From Planctomycetota bacterium (GTDB taxonomy: Bacteria; Planctomycetota; UBA1135; GCA-002686595), in NCBI GenBank assembly GCA_020853575.1, contig JADYYP010000035.1, positions 62,001-126,000 of the forward strand: 64,000 bases of DNA. Reading direction: 5' to 3'. Positions 1 through 8,959 of the stretch are shown here, piece by piece. Below the pieces are notes generated by a model that was not told the DNA's origin, did no database searches, and saw nothing but the letters and a program-made list of their open reading frames with translations. The position numbers were made by a program, and so were the translations under genes. Position 1 is the first letter of the stretch, and every line of letters begins with the position of its first letter.

Positions 1-43
1 GGTGTCGACGGCGGCGCGCCATGCGTCCGGGATTCTAGGGCGC

Positions 44-49
44 TATCCT
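44..49 (+). promoter_or_regulatory. -10-like TATCCT before the rhomboid gene
   Basis: A TAnnnT hexamer in the context GCTATCCT ends 9 bp before the ATG at 59. A start point about 7 bp downstream would give an essentially leaderless transcript. No -35 can be judged this close to the window edge. Confidence 0.45.
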
Positions 50-58
50 CGCGCGTCG

Positions 59-718
59 ATGTTCCCGATTCGGGATTCGGAACGGAGCCGTGCGACGCCT
101 TGGATCACGCGTGCGCTGGTCGTGTTCATCGCCGCGGTGTTCCTCTACCAGTGGATGCTCGAGCAACGCGCGCTCGAGCGCCTGATCGCCGGTTGCGGCT
201 TGGTGCCGCGAATGTGGCTCGCGAACCTCGCCGCGGCCAACGCATGGTGGCCGCTGCTGACGAGCATGTTCCTCCACGGCAGCCTGCTGCACGTCGTGAG
301 CAATGCCTGGGCGCTGTGGATCTTCGGCGACAACGTCGAAGAGCACCTCGGCTCGCCGAGATTCCTCGTGTTCTACGTGGCCTGCGGAGCGCTCGCTGGC
401 GTGATCCACGCGGCGAGCGCGCCCTCCTCCAGCGTGCCCACCATCGGCGCGTCCGGAGCGATCGCGGGGGTGATGGGCGCCTACTTCCTGCTGCATCCGC
501 GCGCACGCGTCGTGACCGTCGTGCCGATCCTGTGCTTCCCACTGATCGTGGAGCTGCCGGCGTTCCTGTACCTCGGTCTGTGGTTCGCGCTGCAGGTCGT
601 GAGCGGCGCGCAAGAGCTGGGCGCGAGCGACGAAGCCGCCGGCATCGCGTGGTGGGCCCACGTGGGCGGCTTCCTCGCCGGCATGGCTGGCGTGCGCTTG
701 CTCGCGCGGCGTCGCTGA
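59..718 (+). CDS. rhomboid-family intramembrane serine protease
   Basis: This 219-residue multi-pass membrane protein is a rhomboid protease, which cleaves other membrane proteins within the bilayer. The family's opening sequence (MFPIRD, then a first membrane segment near residues 18-30) supports the ATG at 59 over the in-frame GTG at position 2. The L1/TM2 element with H73, H78 and N82 is visible. The catalytic serine is S132 in GASG and the partner histidine is H201 in WAHVGG. The substrate cannot be told from sequence. A TATCCT hexamer ends 9 bp before the ATG and there is no Shine-Dalgarno, so the mRNA may be leaderless. The next gene is convergent, 23 bp away. Confidence 0.93.
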   Translation: MFPIRDSERSRATPWITRALVVFIAAVFLYQWMLEQRALERLIAGCGLVPRMWLANLAAANAWWPLLTSMFLHGSLLHVVSNAWALWIFGDNVEEHLGSPRFLVFYVACGALAGVIHAASAPSSSVPTIGASGAIAGVMGAYFLLHPRARVVTVVPILCFPLIVELPAFLYLGLWFALQVVSGAQELGASDEAAGIAWWAHVGGFLAGMAGVRLLARRR

Positions 719-741
719 CGACGCCCGTCGCGCGCGCTGGC

Positions 742-2025
742 TCAGTGCTGCTCGCCCGCGAGCGGCGCGCGGCGGCAATCGGGCTTGGTCAGCAAGAGCT
801 GCACGTCACCCAGGACGCGCTCCTCGAATCCGCCCTCGCAGTAGCACAGGTAGAACTCCCACAGTCGCTGGAACTCGTCGGAGTAGCCCAACGCGCGCAC
901 TTGCTCGCGCCGCGCGTCGAAGTTCGCGCGCCAAGCGCGCAGCGTGCGCGCATAGTGCGGACCGAGGTCGTCGAGGTGGAACAGACTGAAGTCCGTGCAG
1001 CGCTTCACGCGCTCGAGAATCGCGGACAGCGACGGAATGCAGGCCCCCGGAAACACGTGGCGTTGGATGAAGTCGACCGAGCGCAACGCCGCGTCGTAGT
1101 GTTGGTCGCGGATGGTGATCGACTGCAAGAGCATCGCGCCGTGCGGCTCGAGCAGCGTCGAGCACTTCGCGAAGTACGCGTCCAGCCAGCGTTCGCCGAC
1201 GGCCTCGATCATCTCCAGCGACACGAGCTTGTCGAAGCGACCCTCGAGATCGCGATAGTCGCGGCACACCACCGTCACCCGATCCGTCAATCCGGCGCGC
1301 GCGATGCGCTCGCTGGCGAACTCGAACTGGCGCCGCGAAATGGTGGTCGTCGTGACGCGACAGCCGTACTCGCGCGCGGCGTACAGCGCCATCCCGCCCC
1401 AACCGCTGCCGATCTCGAGCAAGTGATCGCTCGGGGAGAGCTGCAACTTGCGACAGATGCGCTCGAGCCGTGCGAGCTGCGCGTGCTCCAAGGACATGTC
1501 CGCACGCTCGTACAGCGCGCACGAGTACATCATGGTCTCGTCGAGAAGGAGCGCGTAGAACTCGTTGCCCAGGTCGTAGTGTGCGGCGATGTTCGCGCGC
1601 GAACCCGAGCGCGTGTTGTCGCGGCGCGCATGCGTCCAGCGCAGCAGTGCCGTGGCGAGCCGCGCCAAGCCTCCCTCGACGGCGCCCATCACCTCGCGAT
1701 TGCGCGCAAAGATGCGCGCGATGCCGACCAGGTCGTCGCAGTTCCACGCGCCCCGCACGTAGGCCTCTCCAGCGCCCACCGTTCCGCGCAACGCGACCTC
1801 CAAGTACAACGCCAGCTCGCGCACGTCGACCGTGACCTGCGGACCCACCGCTCCTCCGAAGCTGGCGTGCCCGAGCTGATCGCGGAACGTGAGTCGGCCC
1901 CAACGGAGCCGGGTGAGCCGCGCGAACAGGCGCTCGCGAGCCGCGCGGACGAGCCAGCGCGGTCGCGCGCGCCCTGCGTGCAGTGCGCTCCCACCGATCT
2001 CGCGCGCGAGGACCGGTGCGCTCAT
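742..2025 (-). CDS. cfa: cyclopropane-fatty-acid synthase family SAM methyltransferase (paralogue 1)
   Basis: This 427-residue enzyme belongs to the CFA synthase family, which adds a SAM-derived carbon to the double bond of an acyl chain in membrane phospholipids. The AdoMet motif I (LLEIGSGWGGM) lies near residue 200, the family YDLGNEFY segment is near 150, and the C-terminal tract around LWEFYLCYCEGGF is typical. Its start overlaps the DUF1365 stop by 4 bp (ATGA), so the two are probably translationally coupled. It is the last gene of the minus-strand light/lipid operon. The product could be a cyclopropane, a methyl-branched or a furan-precursor fatty acid; the sequence alone does not decide. 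Confidence 0.9.
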   Translation of the reverse strand: MSAPVLAREIGGSALHAGRARPRWLVRAARERLFARLTRLRWGRLTFRDQLGHASFGGAVGPQVTVDVRELALYLEVALRGTVGAGEAYVRGAWNCDDLVGIARIFARNREVMGAVEGGLARLATALLRWTHARRDNTRSGSRANIAAHYDLGNEFYALLLDETMMYSCALYERADMSLEHAQLARLERICRKLQLSPSDHLLEIGSGWGGMALYAAREYGCRVTTTTISRRQFEFASERIARAGLTDRVTVVCRDYRDLEGRFDKLVSLEMIEAVGERWLDAYFAKCSTLLEPHGAMLLQSITIRDQHYDAALRSVDFIQRHVFPGACIPSLSAILERVKRCTDFSLFHLDDLGPHYARTLRAWRANFDARREQVRALGYSDEFQRLWEFYLCYCEGGFEERVLGDVQLLLTKPDCRRAPLAGEQH

Positions 2026-2813
2026 CGGCTCGTGCTCCGCCGTGAGCGTTCGCGCGCCGCCGGATGCTCGAAGAACGGCGCGCCCGCGAGCTTGAGACGC
2101 AGTGCCTGCCAGTAGATCGCGGCCAAGGAGCGCAACGAGAAGCCGGGAAACCCGAGCAGCACGCGCGCCAGTGCCGCGGAGCTCAGCGGCTGGCGTTCGA
2201 GCGCGAGCCGTGACTCGAACACCACCTCCGCGCCCTCGACGTTCTGCATGTGCACGTCGAGCCTCGGACCGAGCTCACCGAAGCTCCATCGATAGAGCTG
2301 CTCCATGGGGAAGAACGGCGAGACGTGGAAGCGCTTGGCGAACGTCGCGCGCACCTCGCCCCGCGCGCCGCGTGCGTCGAGCACGTAGGCGTGCCGCTCG
2401 CGCCAGGGCGTGTTGGTGATCTCGGCCACGACCGCGACGGTGCGCGCGCTCGCGTCGCGGCAGTAGTAGAAGCTGACGGGGTTGAACACGGAGCCGCACA
2501 GTCTCGGCTGCGTCACCAGGAAGATCGAGCCGTCGGGACGGAACCCGAGCTCGCTGTGCACGCGTTGTCGCACGCTTTCGTCGAGCGGAACGGCGGAATC
2601 GCCCAAGTAGTCCGCGCGGCGCCAGCTCACCAGGTTGGGACGCTCGATCGACCACAGCCAACGCTTCGCGAAGGCGCGCTCCAATTCCCCCAGCTCGAGC
2701 GCCAGCATGAAGTGACGGTAGGCGAAGGCGTGCGCGATCGGGCGGAGCCGCCGATGCTCCACGCGGCCCACGTACAGCGCGCTCTCCAGGCCCAAGGACC
2801 GTGAGGCGCTCAT
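2022..2813 (-). CDS. DUF1365 family protein
   Basis: This 263-residue protein of the DUF1365 family has unknown biochemistry. The family begins with a SALYVGRVEHRRLRP-like stretch, which puts the start at the ATG at 2813. A longer version from a GTG at 2891, touching the upstream stop codon, is possible. The conserved NPVSFYYC segment and the C-terminal tail ending in a basic run are present. DUF1365 genes are classically found between an FAD-dependent oxidoreductase and a Cfa-type methyltransferase, exactly as here, so a role in lipid modification is inferred. The stop overlaps the downstream Cfa start by 4 bp. Confidence 0.87.
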   Translation of the reverse strand: MSASRSLGLESALYVGRVEHRRLRPIAHAFAYRHFMLALELGELERAFAKRWLWSIERPNLVSWRRADYLGDSAVPLDESVRQRVHSELGFRPDGSIFLVTQPRLCGSVFNPVSFYYCRDASARTVAVVAEITNTPWRERHAYVLDARGARGEVRATFAKRFHVSPFFPMEQLYRWSFGELGPRLDVHMQNVEGAEVVFESRLALERQPLSSAALARVLLGFPGFSLRSLAAIYWQALRLKLAGAPFFEHPAARERSRRSTSR

Positions 2814-2891
2814 GGTCTCTTTGCCCGGCAGCCCGCGGGCGACGGCGCATCCCACATCCGAGGGCTCCGGTGCTCGTTGCTTCACGAGCAC

Positions 2892-4154
2892 TCAGTCTCC
2901 GACGACGAGACGACGCCCCGTGAGCCCCTCGACGACGCGCAATCCGCTGCGCACTCCGTCCTCGTGGAATCCATAGCGCCAGTAGGCTCCCGCGAACCAG
3001 GTGCGTTGCACGCCGTTGATCTCGGGCCAGCGCCGCTGGGCCGCGACCGCCGGGAGATCGAAGTGTGGGTGGTGGTAGGTCATGCGCGCCAGGATCGTGC
3101 GCGGGTCGATGGCCGAGGAATGGTTGAGCGTCACGCAGAATTGCTCCGGCGCGTCGAGCGACTGCAGGCGGTTCATCCAGTACGTGACGGATGCGCGCCG
3201 CGGATGCGTCGCCGCGTCCACGGGTAGGTGGTAGTTCCAGCTCGCCCGACACTTCGCAAGGCGCGGTAGGAGCCGCTCGTCGGTGTGCAAGACGGCGTCG
3301 TTCCCTTGGTAGCGGATCGCGCCCAGAACTTCGCGCTCGGCGCGCGTCGGATCGACGAGCAGAGCCAGCGCGGTGTCGCTGTGCGTCGCGAGCACGACGG
3401 AGTCGAAGCGCTCGCGCCGACCTCCCAAGTCGAGCTCGACACCGTCCGCGTCGCGGCGCACGCCGCGCACCGGAGTGCGCAGATGGACGCGCGCGGAGAA
3501 GGGCCGCACGAGCCGGTCGACGTAGGTGCGCGACCCTCCACGGACCACGTACCACTGCGGTCGGTCGTCGATCTGGAGAAACCCGTGGTGGTGGAAGAAG
3601 CGCACGAAGAAGCGCGCGGGGAACGCCAGCATGTCGTCGGGCGAGGCCGACCAGATCGCGGCCCCCATCGGCAGGATGTAGAGCCGTCGGAACGCCTGCG
3701 AATAACGCCGCTGACGCAGGTAGTCGCCGAGCGGGATCTCGTCCTCGTCCGCGAGCAGCTCCAGCGCCTCGCGCTGGAAGCGCACGATGTCGAGCACCAT
3801 GCGGTGGAAGCTCGGGCGCAAGAGGTTGCGGCGCTGCGCGTAGACCGTGTCGAGGTTGCGCCCGTTCCACTCCAGTCCCGTGGCCTCGTCGCGCACGCTG
3901 AAGCTCATGTCGCTGGGCTGCGCGTCCACACCGAGCTCGCGCAACAGCCCGAGGAAGTTGGGATAAGTGCGCTCGTTGAAGACGATGAACCCGCTGTCGA
4001 CGTTCCACACGCGACCGCCGCGCTCGAGCGCATGCGTGTGCGTGTGGCCGCCGATGTGGTCACCCGCTTCGTAGAGCTCGATCTCGTTCTCGCGCCACAG
4101 GTGGTGAGCCACCACCAGACCTGACACGCCGCTGCCGACGATGGCGATGCGCAA
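2892..4154 (-). CDS. FAD-dependent amine-oxidase-like oxidoreductase
   Basis: This 420-residue flavoprotein resembles the NAD(P)-binding/amine oxidase superfamily. The N-terminal dinucleotide-binding motif IVGSGVSGL (residues 4-12) is followed about 20 residues later by an acidic residue in the EAGDHIGGHTHT segment, where FAD ribose would bind. The C-terminal FAD motif is seen around FAGAYWRYGFHEDGV. In alphaproteobacteria a neighbour of this family (UfaD type) works with a Cfa-like methyltransferase on fatty acids of phospholipids, so an acyl-chain desaturase or oxidase role is a reasonable inference. It follows the desaturase by 15 bp in the same operon. Confidence 0.88.
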   Translation of the reverse strand: MRIAIVGSGVSGLVVAHHLWRENEIELYEAGDHIGGHTHTHALERGGRVWNVDSGFIVFNERTYPNFLGLLRELGVDAQPSDMSFSVRDEATGLEWNGRNLDTVYAQRRNLLRPSFHRMVLDIVRFQREALELLADEDEIPLGDYLRQRRYSQAFRRLYILPMGAAIWSASPDDMLAFPARFFVRFFHHHGFLQIDDRPQWYVVRGGSRTYVDRLVRPFSARVHLRTPVRGVRRDADGVELDLGGRRERFDSVVLATHSDTALALLVDPTRAEREVLGAIRYQGNDAVLHTDERLLPRLAKCRASWNYHLPVDAATHPRRASVTYWMNRLQSLDAPEQFCVTLNHSSAIDPRTILARMTYHHPHFDLPAVAAQRRWPEINGVQRTWFAGAYWRYGFHEDGVRSGLRVVEGLTGRRLVVGD

Positions 4155-4169
4155 GCGCTCGGCCCCGCT

Positions 4170-5129
4170 CTAGCGAGCCTGCTCCAGGCGCTTGGTCATG
4201 ATCACCGGCGGCACTTGGTTGAGATCCCAGACCAAGCCGAGCCAGCTCATCGCCACCAGCGCGTAGTAGCTGAAGTCGTATTCCCACCACACGAAGCCCT
4301 GGCGCACGGAGCCTTGGTAGTGGTGGTGGTTGTTGTGCCAACCCTCGCCCAGCGTGATGATCGCGAGCAACCAGTTGTTGCGGCTGTGGTCGGGCGTCTG
4401 GAAACGCCGTGTGCCGTACATGTGCGTGAGCGAATTGATCGTGAACGTGCCGTGGAACAGCGCGACGGTCGAGATCAGCCCCCACACCAGCAACTGCCAA
4501 CCGTTGGTCCCCAGCCCGGGCGCGAAGCGCTCGAGGGCCGCGCCCAAGCCGTACAGCGCCGCGAAGAACAGGATCGGCACCAGCGTGTCGTAGCGATCGA
4601 GGAACACCAACTCGGGGTACTTGAGCAGGTCCTTCACGCGCTCGCGGCGCGTGGCGAAGTTGAACTTGGCGGTGATCCAGCCGACGTGGCTCCACCAGAA
4701 TCCATCGCGCACCGGTGAGTGCGTGTCCTCGGGCGTGTCCGAGTTGAGATGGTGCTCGCGATGGTGCGCGGCCCACCACAACGGCCCGCGCTGCACCGAG
4801 CTGTTGCCCAACACGGCGAAGGCGAACTGCATCGCGCGCGAGGTCTTGAACGTGCGGTGCGAGAAGTAGCGGTGGTAGAAGGCCGTGATGCCGAACATGC
4901 GCACGACGTAGAGCACCAGCGCAGCCCCGACCGCGAACCAGCTCCAGCCGACCCACACCACGGCGATGCACGCCACGTGCAGCAGCACGAACGGCATGAT
5001 GCGCAGCCAGTCGACGCGCTTGTCGCGCGGCGGCAGCGGATCGTCGATGCCTTCCCACGAATCGATCCAGCGTCGGACCGCGAGCGGGAGGAATTTGGAT
5101 TGCGGCGGAGCCGCGGGCGACGTCTGCAT
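4170..5129 (-). CDS. membrane fatty acid desaturase (delta-9 acyl-CoA/acyl-lipid type)
   Basis: This 319-residue integral membrane di-iron desaturase shows the three histidine boxes: HRYFSH (residues 86-91), HHREHH (122-127) and a C-terminal HNNHHH. Hydrophobic pairs lie around residues 44-80 and 185-225. It would introduce a double bond into saturated acyl chains using O2. That supplies the unsaturated substrate the two Cfa-type methyltransferases in the same operon require. The ATG at 5129 fits the family N terminus. The gene is 7 bp downstream of the second Cfa gene, which supports co-transcription. Confidence in the family is high; chain position specificity is not visible. Confidence 0.92.
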   Translation of the reverse strand: MQTSPAAPPQSKFLPLAVRRWIDSWEGIDDPLPPRDKRVDWLRIMPFVLLHVACIAVVWVGWSWFAVGAALVLYVVRMFGITAFYHRYFSHRTFKTSRAMQFAFAVLGNSSVQRGPLWWAAHHREHHLNSDTPEDTHSPVRDGFWWSHVGWITAKFNFATRRERVKDLLKYPELVFLDRYDTLVPILFFAALYGLGAALERFAPGLGTNGWQLLVWGLISTVALFHGTFTINSLTHMYGTRRFQTPDHSRNNWLLAIITLGEGWHNNHHHYQGSVRQGFVWWEYDFSYYALVAMSWLGLVWDLNQVPPVIMTKRLEQAR

Positions 5130-5136
5130 TCGAACC

Positions 5137-6201
5137 TCAGGTCTTTGCCGGAACGCGGAGCTGCGTCGGCGCGTCGTGTTGCCGGAACAAGTTGTGGGAC
5201 ACGATCCACTCGCTGCCACCGCGGAAGTTCCACAGCTCCGCGCAAGCCATGAAGAACACACGCCAGTTCTCGACTCCAGCGCGAGCGCGCGCCGCACCGT
5301 GGGTCGCGCCGAAAATGCGGCGCACCTCGGCGGTGTACTGGTCGAGCCGCGCCAACCAGGCCTCGGCGGTGCGCGCGTAGTGCGTGCCGTCGATGCGCCA
5401 GCGACGCTCGAAGGCCAGATCGCGTTGGAAATGCGCGGGCAGCTCCTCCGAGGGCATCAGGCCTCCGGTGAAGAAGTTGCGCCCCAGCCAGTTGTCCTGG
5501 CCCTCGGTCTCGAACGGGTACGCGAAACGCGTGTGCGCGAAGACGTGGAAGAAGAGCATTCCCTCGGGGACGAGGTGCTCCGCGATCCAGGCGAACAATG
5601 CCTGCCAATTGCGAGTGTGCTCGAACATCTCGACCGACACCACGCGCTCGAAGCGCCGCTCGGTCGCGAAGTGGTTGATGTCGCGGGTGACGATCTCGAG
5701 GTTGCCCAGGCCCCGCGCGCGCGCCTGGCCTTCGATGAACTCGCGTTGCGAGCGCGAGTTCGAGAGCGCCAAGATGCTGCTCCGCGGATAGCGCTCGGCC
5801 ATCCACAAACTCAAGCTGCCCCAGCCGCAGCCCAGCTCGAGGATGCGCTGGCCATCGCGCAGCTCGGCGCGCTCGCAGGTGAGCGCGAGCATCGCGGCTT
5901 CGGCCTCGTCGAGCGAGTCGACGCCCGGACTCCACAGGCCGCTGGAGTACTTGAGGTGCCGCCCGAGCACGATCTGGAAGAACTCGGTGGGCAGCTCGTA
6001 GTGCTGCGCGTTGGCATCGCGCGTGTGCACCGCGATCGGTCCGCTGCGCATCGACTCCAGCAGCCGCCCCAGGGCCGCCGCGCGCTCGGCCTCGCTGCCG
6101 CGCTGCTCTTGGACCAAGCGCTGGCGCAGCAAGCGGCGGATCCCGGCGCGGATCGCGAAGTCGGGCACGCGACCGGTTTCGATCAGGGCTTGCAGGCTCA
6201 T
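5137..6201 (-). CDS. cyclopropane-fatty-acid synthase family SAM methyltransferase (paralogue 2)
   Basis: This 354-residue second Cfa-family methyltransferase is shorter than and clearly different from the one at 742-2025. It carries the AdoMet motif [11 protein letters not shown] near residue 130, and VSVEMFEHT where the other paralogue has VSLEMIEAV. The N-terminal region ([23 protein letters not shown]) matches a Cfa branch often found beside DUF1295 proteins. Two divergent Cfa paralogues in one operon suggest two different acyl-chain modifications or two steps. The start ATG at 6201 overlaps the DUF1295 stop by 4 bp (ATGA). Confidence 0.9.
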   Translation of the reverse strand: MSLQALIETGRVPDFAIRAGIRRLLRQRLVQEQRGSEAERAAALGRLLESMRSGPIAVHTRDANAQHYELPTEFFQIVLGRHLKYSSGLWSPGVDSLDEAEAAMLALTCERAELRDGQRILELGCGWGSLSLWMAERYPRSSILALSNSRSQREFIEGQARARGLGNLEIVTRDINHFATERRFERVVSVEMFEHTRNWQALFAWIAEHLVPEGMLFFHVFAHTRFAYPFETEGQDNWLGRNFFTGGLMPSEELPAHFQRDLAFERRWRIDGTHYARTAEAWLARLDQYTAEVRRIFGATHGAARARAGVENWRVFFMACAELWNFRGGSEWIVSHNLFRQHDAPTQLRVPAKT

Positions 6202-6998
6202 CGCAGAGCCTGACTGCGGGGAAACCACGGGACGAACGCGCTGGTCTCGCGCTGGTAGGCGCGGTAGTCGTCACCGCGTGAACGCAGCGCCTGCGCTTCC
6301 GTCGGCGGAATGCCGCTGACGAACAGGATCAGCTCGAGCATCGCCAGCGGTGCGCTCCACGCCAGCCAGCCCCAGGGCGCGCTGGCCGCGAACAAGGCGT
6401 AAGAGCACCACAGGAGCCATTGGAAGAAGTAGTTCGGATGGCGCGAGAAGCGCCACAGCCCCGCGCGACAGGTGCGCCCGCGGTTGAGCGGATCGGCCTT
6501 GAAGCGCGCCAACTGGCGGTCGGCCGCGCGCTCTCCCAGCCACGCCGCGCCCCACAGGGCGCAGGCCAGCCCATCGAACAGGCCCAGCGGCGCGGTACTA
6601 CCGGCGGCGAGGAGAAAGGGCAGCGAGAGCATCGCGTCGAGGAGCGCTTGGATCAGGTAGACGTAGAGGAACTTGAGAGGTGCACTGCGGCCCCAGCGCT
6701 CGCGCAGCACTGCATAGCGCCCGTCTTCGACGCCCGTTCGGGCGCGATCGAGCCACAGATGCAGCGCGAGCCGCCAGGTCGCCGCGACCACCGCGGTGGC
6801 CATCAGCAGGCGCCGCTGCGGCAGCCCCGACCCCGCCACCGCGTACCAAACCGCGAGTGCCCCGAGGTTGGCCGCCCAGGCGACGTCGACGACCGTCGCG
6901 TTGCGCGTCCGCAGCTGCAGGAGCCACAGACCGAACAGGACGGCCACCGCGAAGGCCGCGCCCAGCCCCAGGTGCGCCAAGGCTTGGGCGAGGGTCAT
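6198..6998 (-). CDS. DUF1295 / steroid-5-alpha-reductase-like membrane protein
   Basis: This 266-residue integral membrane protein has about six hydrophobic segments. It carries the signature of DUF1295 proteins: a [10 protein letters not shown] segment near residue 38 and the C-terminal [11 protein letters not shown] motif, which binds NADPH in steroid 5-alpha-reductase relatives. A reductase acting on lipid or isoprenoid substrates is plausible but unproven. It heads the tight part of the lipid operon; the DUF523-DUF1722 gene ends 85 bp upstream on the same strand. No TAnnnT box or clear Shine-Dalgarno is seen before the ATG, so it is probably read from the upstream promoter. Confidence 0.88.
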   Translation of the reverse strand: MTLAQALAHLGLGAAFAVAVLFGLWLLQLRTRNATVVDVAWAANLGALAVWYAVAGSGLPQRRLLMATAVVAATWRLALHLWLDRARTGVEDGRYAVLRERWGRSAPLKFLYVYLIQALLDAMLSLPFLLAAGSTAPLGLFDGLACALWGAAWLGERAADRQLARFKADPLNRGRTCRAGLWRFSRHPNYFFQWLLWCSYALFAASAPWGWLAWSAPLAMLELILFVSGIPPTEAQALRSRGDDYRAYQRETSAFVPWFPRSQALR

Positions 6999-7083
6999 CG
7001 CGGGCCGACAGTTTGGCTTCTGCCGCGAACTTCGAAAGCAAGAAACCCGGCAAACCGCGGCCGGCCGGAACTTGTACGCGCGC

Positions 7084-8079
7084 TCACACTTGGTTCCGCA
7101 GCATCAGTTCCTTGGGGTGCGGCGCGAGATACACCTGCTCCTCCAGATAGGCGAGCCCGAACACGCGCACGTGGTGGCGGATCAGCGTGATCGGCACGAT
7201 CAGCGGCACGAGTCCGTCGCTGTAATCGTCCAGGGTGCGGTGCAATTCGTCCTTGGAGGCCGCGTCGAGCTGCTTCTTGAAATAGCCCGCCATGTGCTGG
7301 AGCACGTTGGTGTGCCGTCCGCGCGTCGCCGCCCGCGCCATGCCGCGCATGAACAGCTCGCCGTACTGCTCCCGCAGCTCGGCGCGCGAGAGCGCCTTGC
7401 CGCGCGCGACCAAGCGCCCGCAGGCGGCGTAGTGCTCGGGACTGTGCGCCAGGAGCAGGTATTTGTGGATGCGATGGAAATCGACCATGCGGGCCAGCGA
7501 CACGCCCGCGGCGACGAAGTCCAGCCAGCGCCGGTAGGCGAACACGCGCTCCACGAAGGTCTCGCGCAGCTTGGCGTCGTTGAGCCGGCCCTCCTCCTCG
7601 AGCGGCAGCAGCGGGAAGCGCGCCGCGAGCTCGGCGGCGAACAGCCCGCGCCCCTTGCGCAGCGCCATCCCGCCCTTGCCGTACACGCGCACGCGCTCCA
7701 GACCGCAGCTGGGGCTGTCGCTCTTCAAGATGAAACCGCACAAGTCCAGGTCCGCGAGCGTGTGCAGGCGCGCTCGCGCGAAACTGCGCATGACCTCGGT
7801 GTAGTCCGCGCCGCTGTCGCCGAACACCAGCCGCGGATCGTCGATCTCACCCGCCAGCCGCAAGGTCGGCCGCGGAATGGAGAGTCCACTCTCGACCTCC
7901 GGGCATAGCGGAACGAACTCGACGAAGCGCCCCAGGCCGTCGGTGACGAAACGATCGCGCTTGTGACCGCCGTCCCAACGCACCTCGCGCCCGAGCAGGC
8001 AGGCGCTGACTCCGATGCGGATCGGGTTGGAGCGCGGCGGCGCGGCGGGGTCAACGACCGAGGATGCCGAGGAGTTCAT
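7084..8079 (-). CDS. DUF523-DUF1722 fusion protein (YbgA-like)
   Basis: This 331-residue protein has an N-terminal DUF523 domain (IGVSACLLG..VRWDGGHK, then CPEVESGL and the SDSPSCG segment, about residues 15-160) fused to a C-terminal DUF1722/YbgA domain (about 190-310). The conserved cysteines of the first domain suggest metal or Fe-S binding, but no activity is established here. This fusion is a frequent companion of MerR-type B12 light sensors and photolyases in light-induced gene sets. The ATG at 8079 overlaps the end of the upstream regulator gene by 29 bp, pointing to co-transcription. Confidence 0.87.
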   Translation of the reverse strand: MNSSASSVVDPAAPPRSNPIRIGVSACLLGREVRWDGGHKRDRFVTDGLGRFVEFVPLCPEVESGLSIPRPTLRLAGEIDDPRLVFGDSGADYTEVMRSFARARLHTLADLDLCGFILKSDSPSCGLERVRVYGKGGMALRKGRGLFAAELAARFPLLPLEEEGRLNDAKLRETFVERVFAYRRWLDFVAAGVSLARMVDFHRIHKYLLLAHSPEHYAACGRLVARGKALSRAELREQYGELFMRGMARAATRGRHTNVLQHMAGYFKKQLDAASKDELHRTLDDYSDGLVPLIVPITLIRHHVRVFGLAYLEEQVYLAPHPKELMLRNQV

Positions 8080-8863
8080 GCAGCTCTTGGAAGCTCCGGA
8101 CGCGGTGGAAACGCGGCAACTCGGCGCTCGCGTCGGGCCAGGCCCCGCCGCCGCCCAAGACCAGCTCGACCTCGCGCTCGGCGCAGGCCGAGCCGATGGC
8201 GCGCACCTGCTCGCGCAGCCGCGCCTCGTCGCTGAAGCTGGCGGCGGCGGACAGCGCCACCAGGTCGCAGTCGCCGTGCTCGACGCGCTTGCGGACCTCC
8301 GCAGTCGGAACCGAGCGACCGCCCCACAGCACGCTCCAGCCCCGCTCGCGGAACACCAACTCGGCGAGCTGCAGCCCGAGCGTGTGCTCGTCGCCTTCCG
8401 CCCCCGCGAGCAGCGCGCGCGGGCCCGACGAAGCGACCGCGATCGACTCGGTGCAGCGCGCCAGCCCGCGGGCCAAGCGCTCACTCGCCAGGTGTTCTTG
8501 CAGCACGGAGATCTGTCCGCGCTCCCAGCGCCGGCCAAGCTCGACCAGCACGCTTCCGACTTGCTCCGCCACGCGCCACCACGCGCCCAGGCGCGAGCGG
8601 TCGAAGAGCAGCGCGCTGTGGACCTCGTAGGGGCCGCACTCCGACTCGATCAGGCGGATCCAGGCTTCGATCTGCGCCGGATCGGGAGCGTGCACCTCGT
8701 GCTGGCGCACGCGGAAGCGCTCGACTTCCGTGCGCACGAAGCGCCGGTGTCTCCCGGGGGTGCGCAGGCACGGCAAGAGACCTGAGTCCGCCCAGCGCTT
8801 GACGCTGGTCGGGCCGACGCCCAGCAGCCGGGCGACATCCGCGCTCGTCATGAATTCGTCCAT
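8051..8863 (-). CDS. litR: MerR-family adenosylcobalamin photoreceptor regulator (LitR/CarH type)
   Basis: This 270-residue regulator has an N-terminal MerR-type helix-turn-helix (residues 5-50), a helical-bundle region and a C-terminal cobalamin-binding domain (about 148-265). The CarH light-sensing signature is intact: W113, E123 and H124 have the W-x9-EH spacing that packs against the adenosyl group. H160 in DEHTLG is the DxHxxG lower axial ligand of cobalt, and a glycine-rich LVLGGGG loop follows. In known CarH/LitR proteins, dark adenosylcobalamin-bound tetramers repress and light releases them. It is divergent from the TIGR01777-photolyase operon and leads the lipid operon, so it probably controls both. 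Direct light sensing is inferred from these residues. Confidence 0.93.
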   Translation of the reverse strand: MDEFMTSADVARLLGVGPTSVKRWADSGLLPCLRTPGRHRRFVRTEVERFRVRQHEVHAPDPAQIEAWIRLIESECGPYEVHSALLFDRSRLGAWWRVAEQVGSVLVELGRRWERGQISVLQEHLASERLARGLARCTESIAVASSGPRALLAGAEGDEHTLGLQLAELVFRERGWSVLWGGRSVPTAEVRKRVEHGDCDLVALSAAASFSDEARLREQVRAIGSACAEREVELVLGGGGAWPDASAELPRFHRVRSFQELHELLGILGR

Positions 8864-8871
8864 GGTTCACC

Positions 8872-8934
8872 TAGAATCGTCCGATGATGGCCTTTTTTCC
8901 AGCTATAATCGTCTATATTGTCTCAAATTCGTCT
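8872..8934. promoter_or_regulatory. divergent promoter/operator region of the light island
   Basis: The gap between the divergent regulator (8863) and the TIGR01777 gene (8960) is unusually A/T-rich for this window. It contains a perfect TATAAT at 8904-8909 (+ strand) and a TAGAAT at 8872-8877. Repeated GTC(T) elements occur at 8879 (AATCGTC), 8911 (AATCGTCT), 8920 (ATTGTCT) and 8931 (ATTCGTCT). The last three are 9 and 11 bp apart, about one helical turn, as expected for a multimeric MerR/CarH operator that overlaps the -10. The operator assignment is inferred. Confidence 0.5.
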
Positions 8935-8959
8935 CCTTGGACGAGCCGTGGGAACTTCG

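Noticed and set aside
2..718. Rhomboid start at the GTG at position 2
   Set aside because: The family N terminus begins at MFPIRD (59), and a -10-like TATCCT lies inside the extra sequence.
2814..2891. Longer DUF1365 protein from GTG 2891
   Set aside because: The extra 26 residues are not family-like; the ALYVGRVEHRRLRP start fits the ATG at 2813. Kept only as an alternative.
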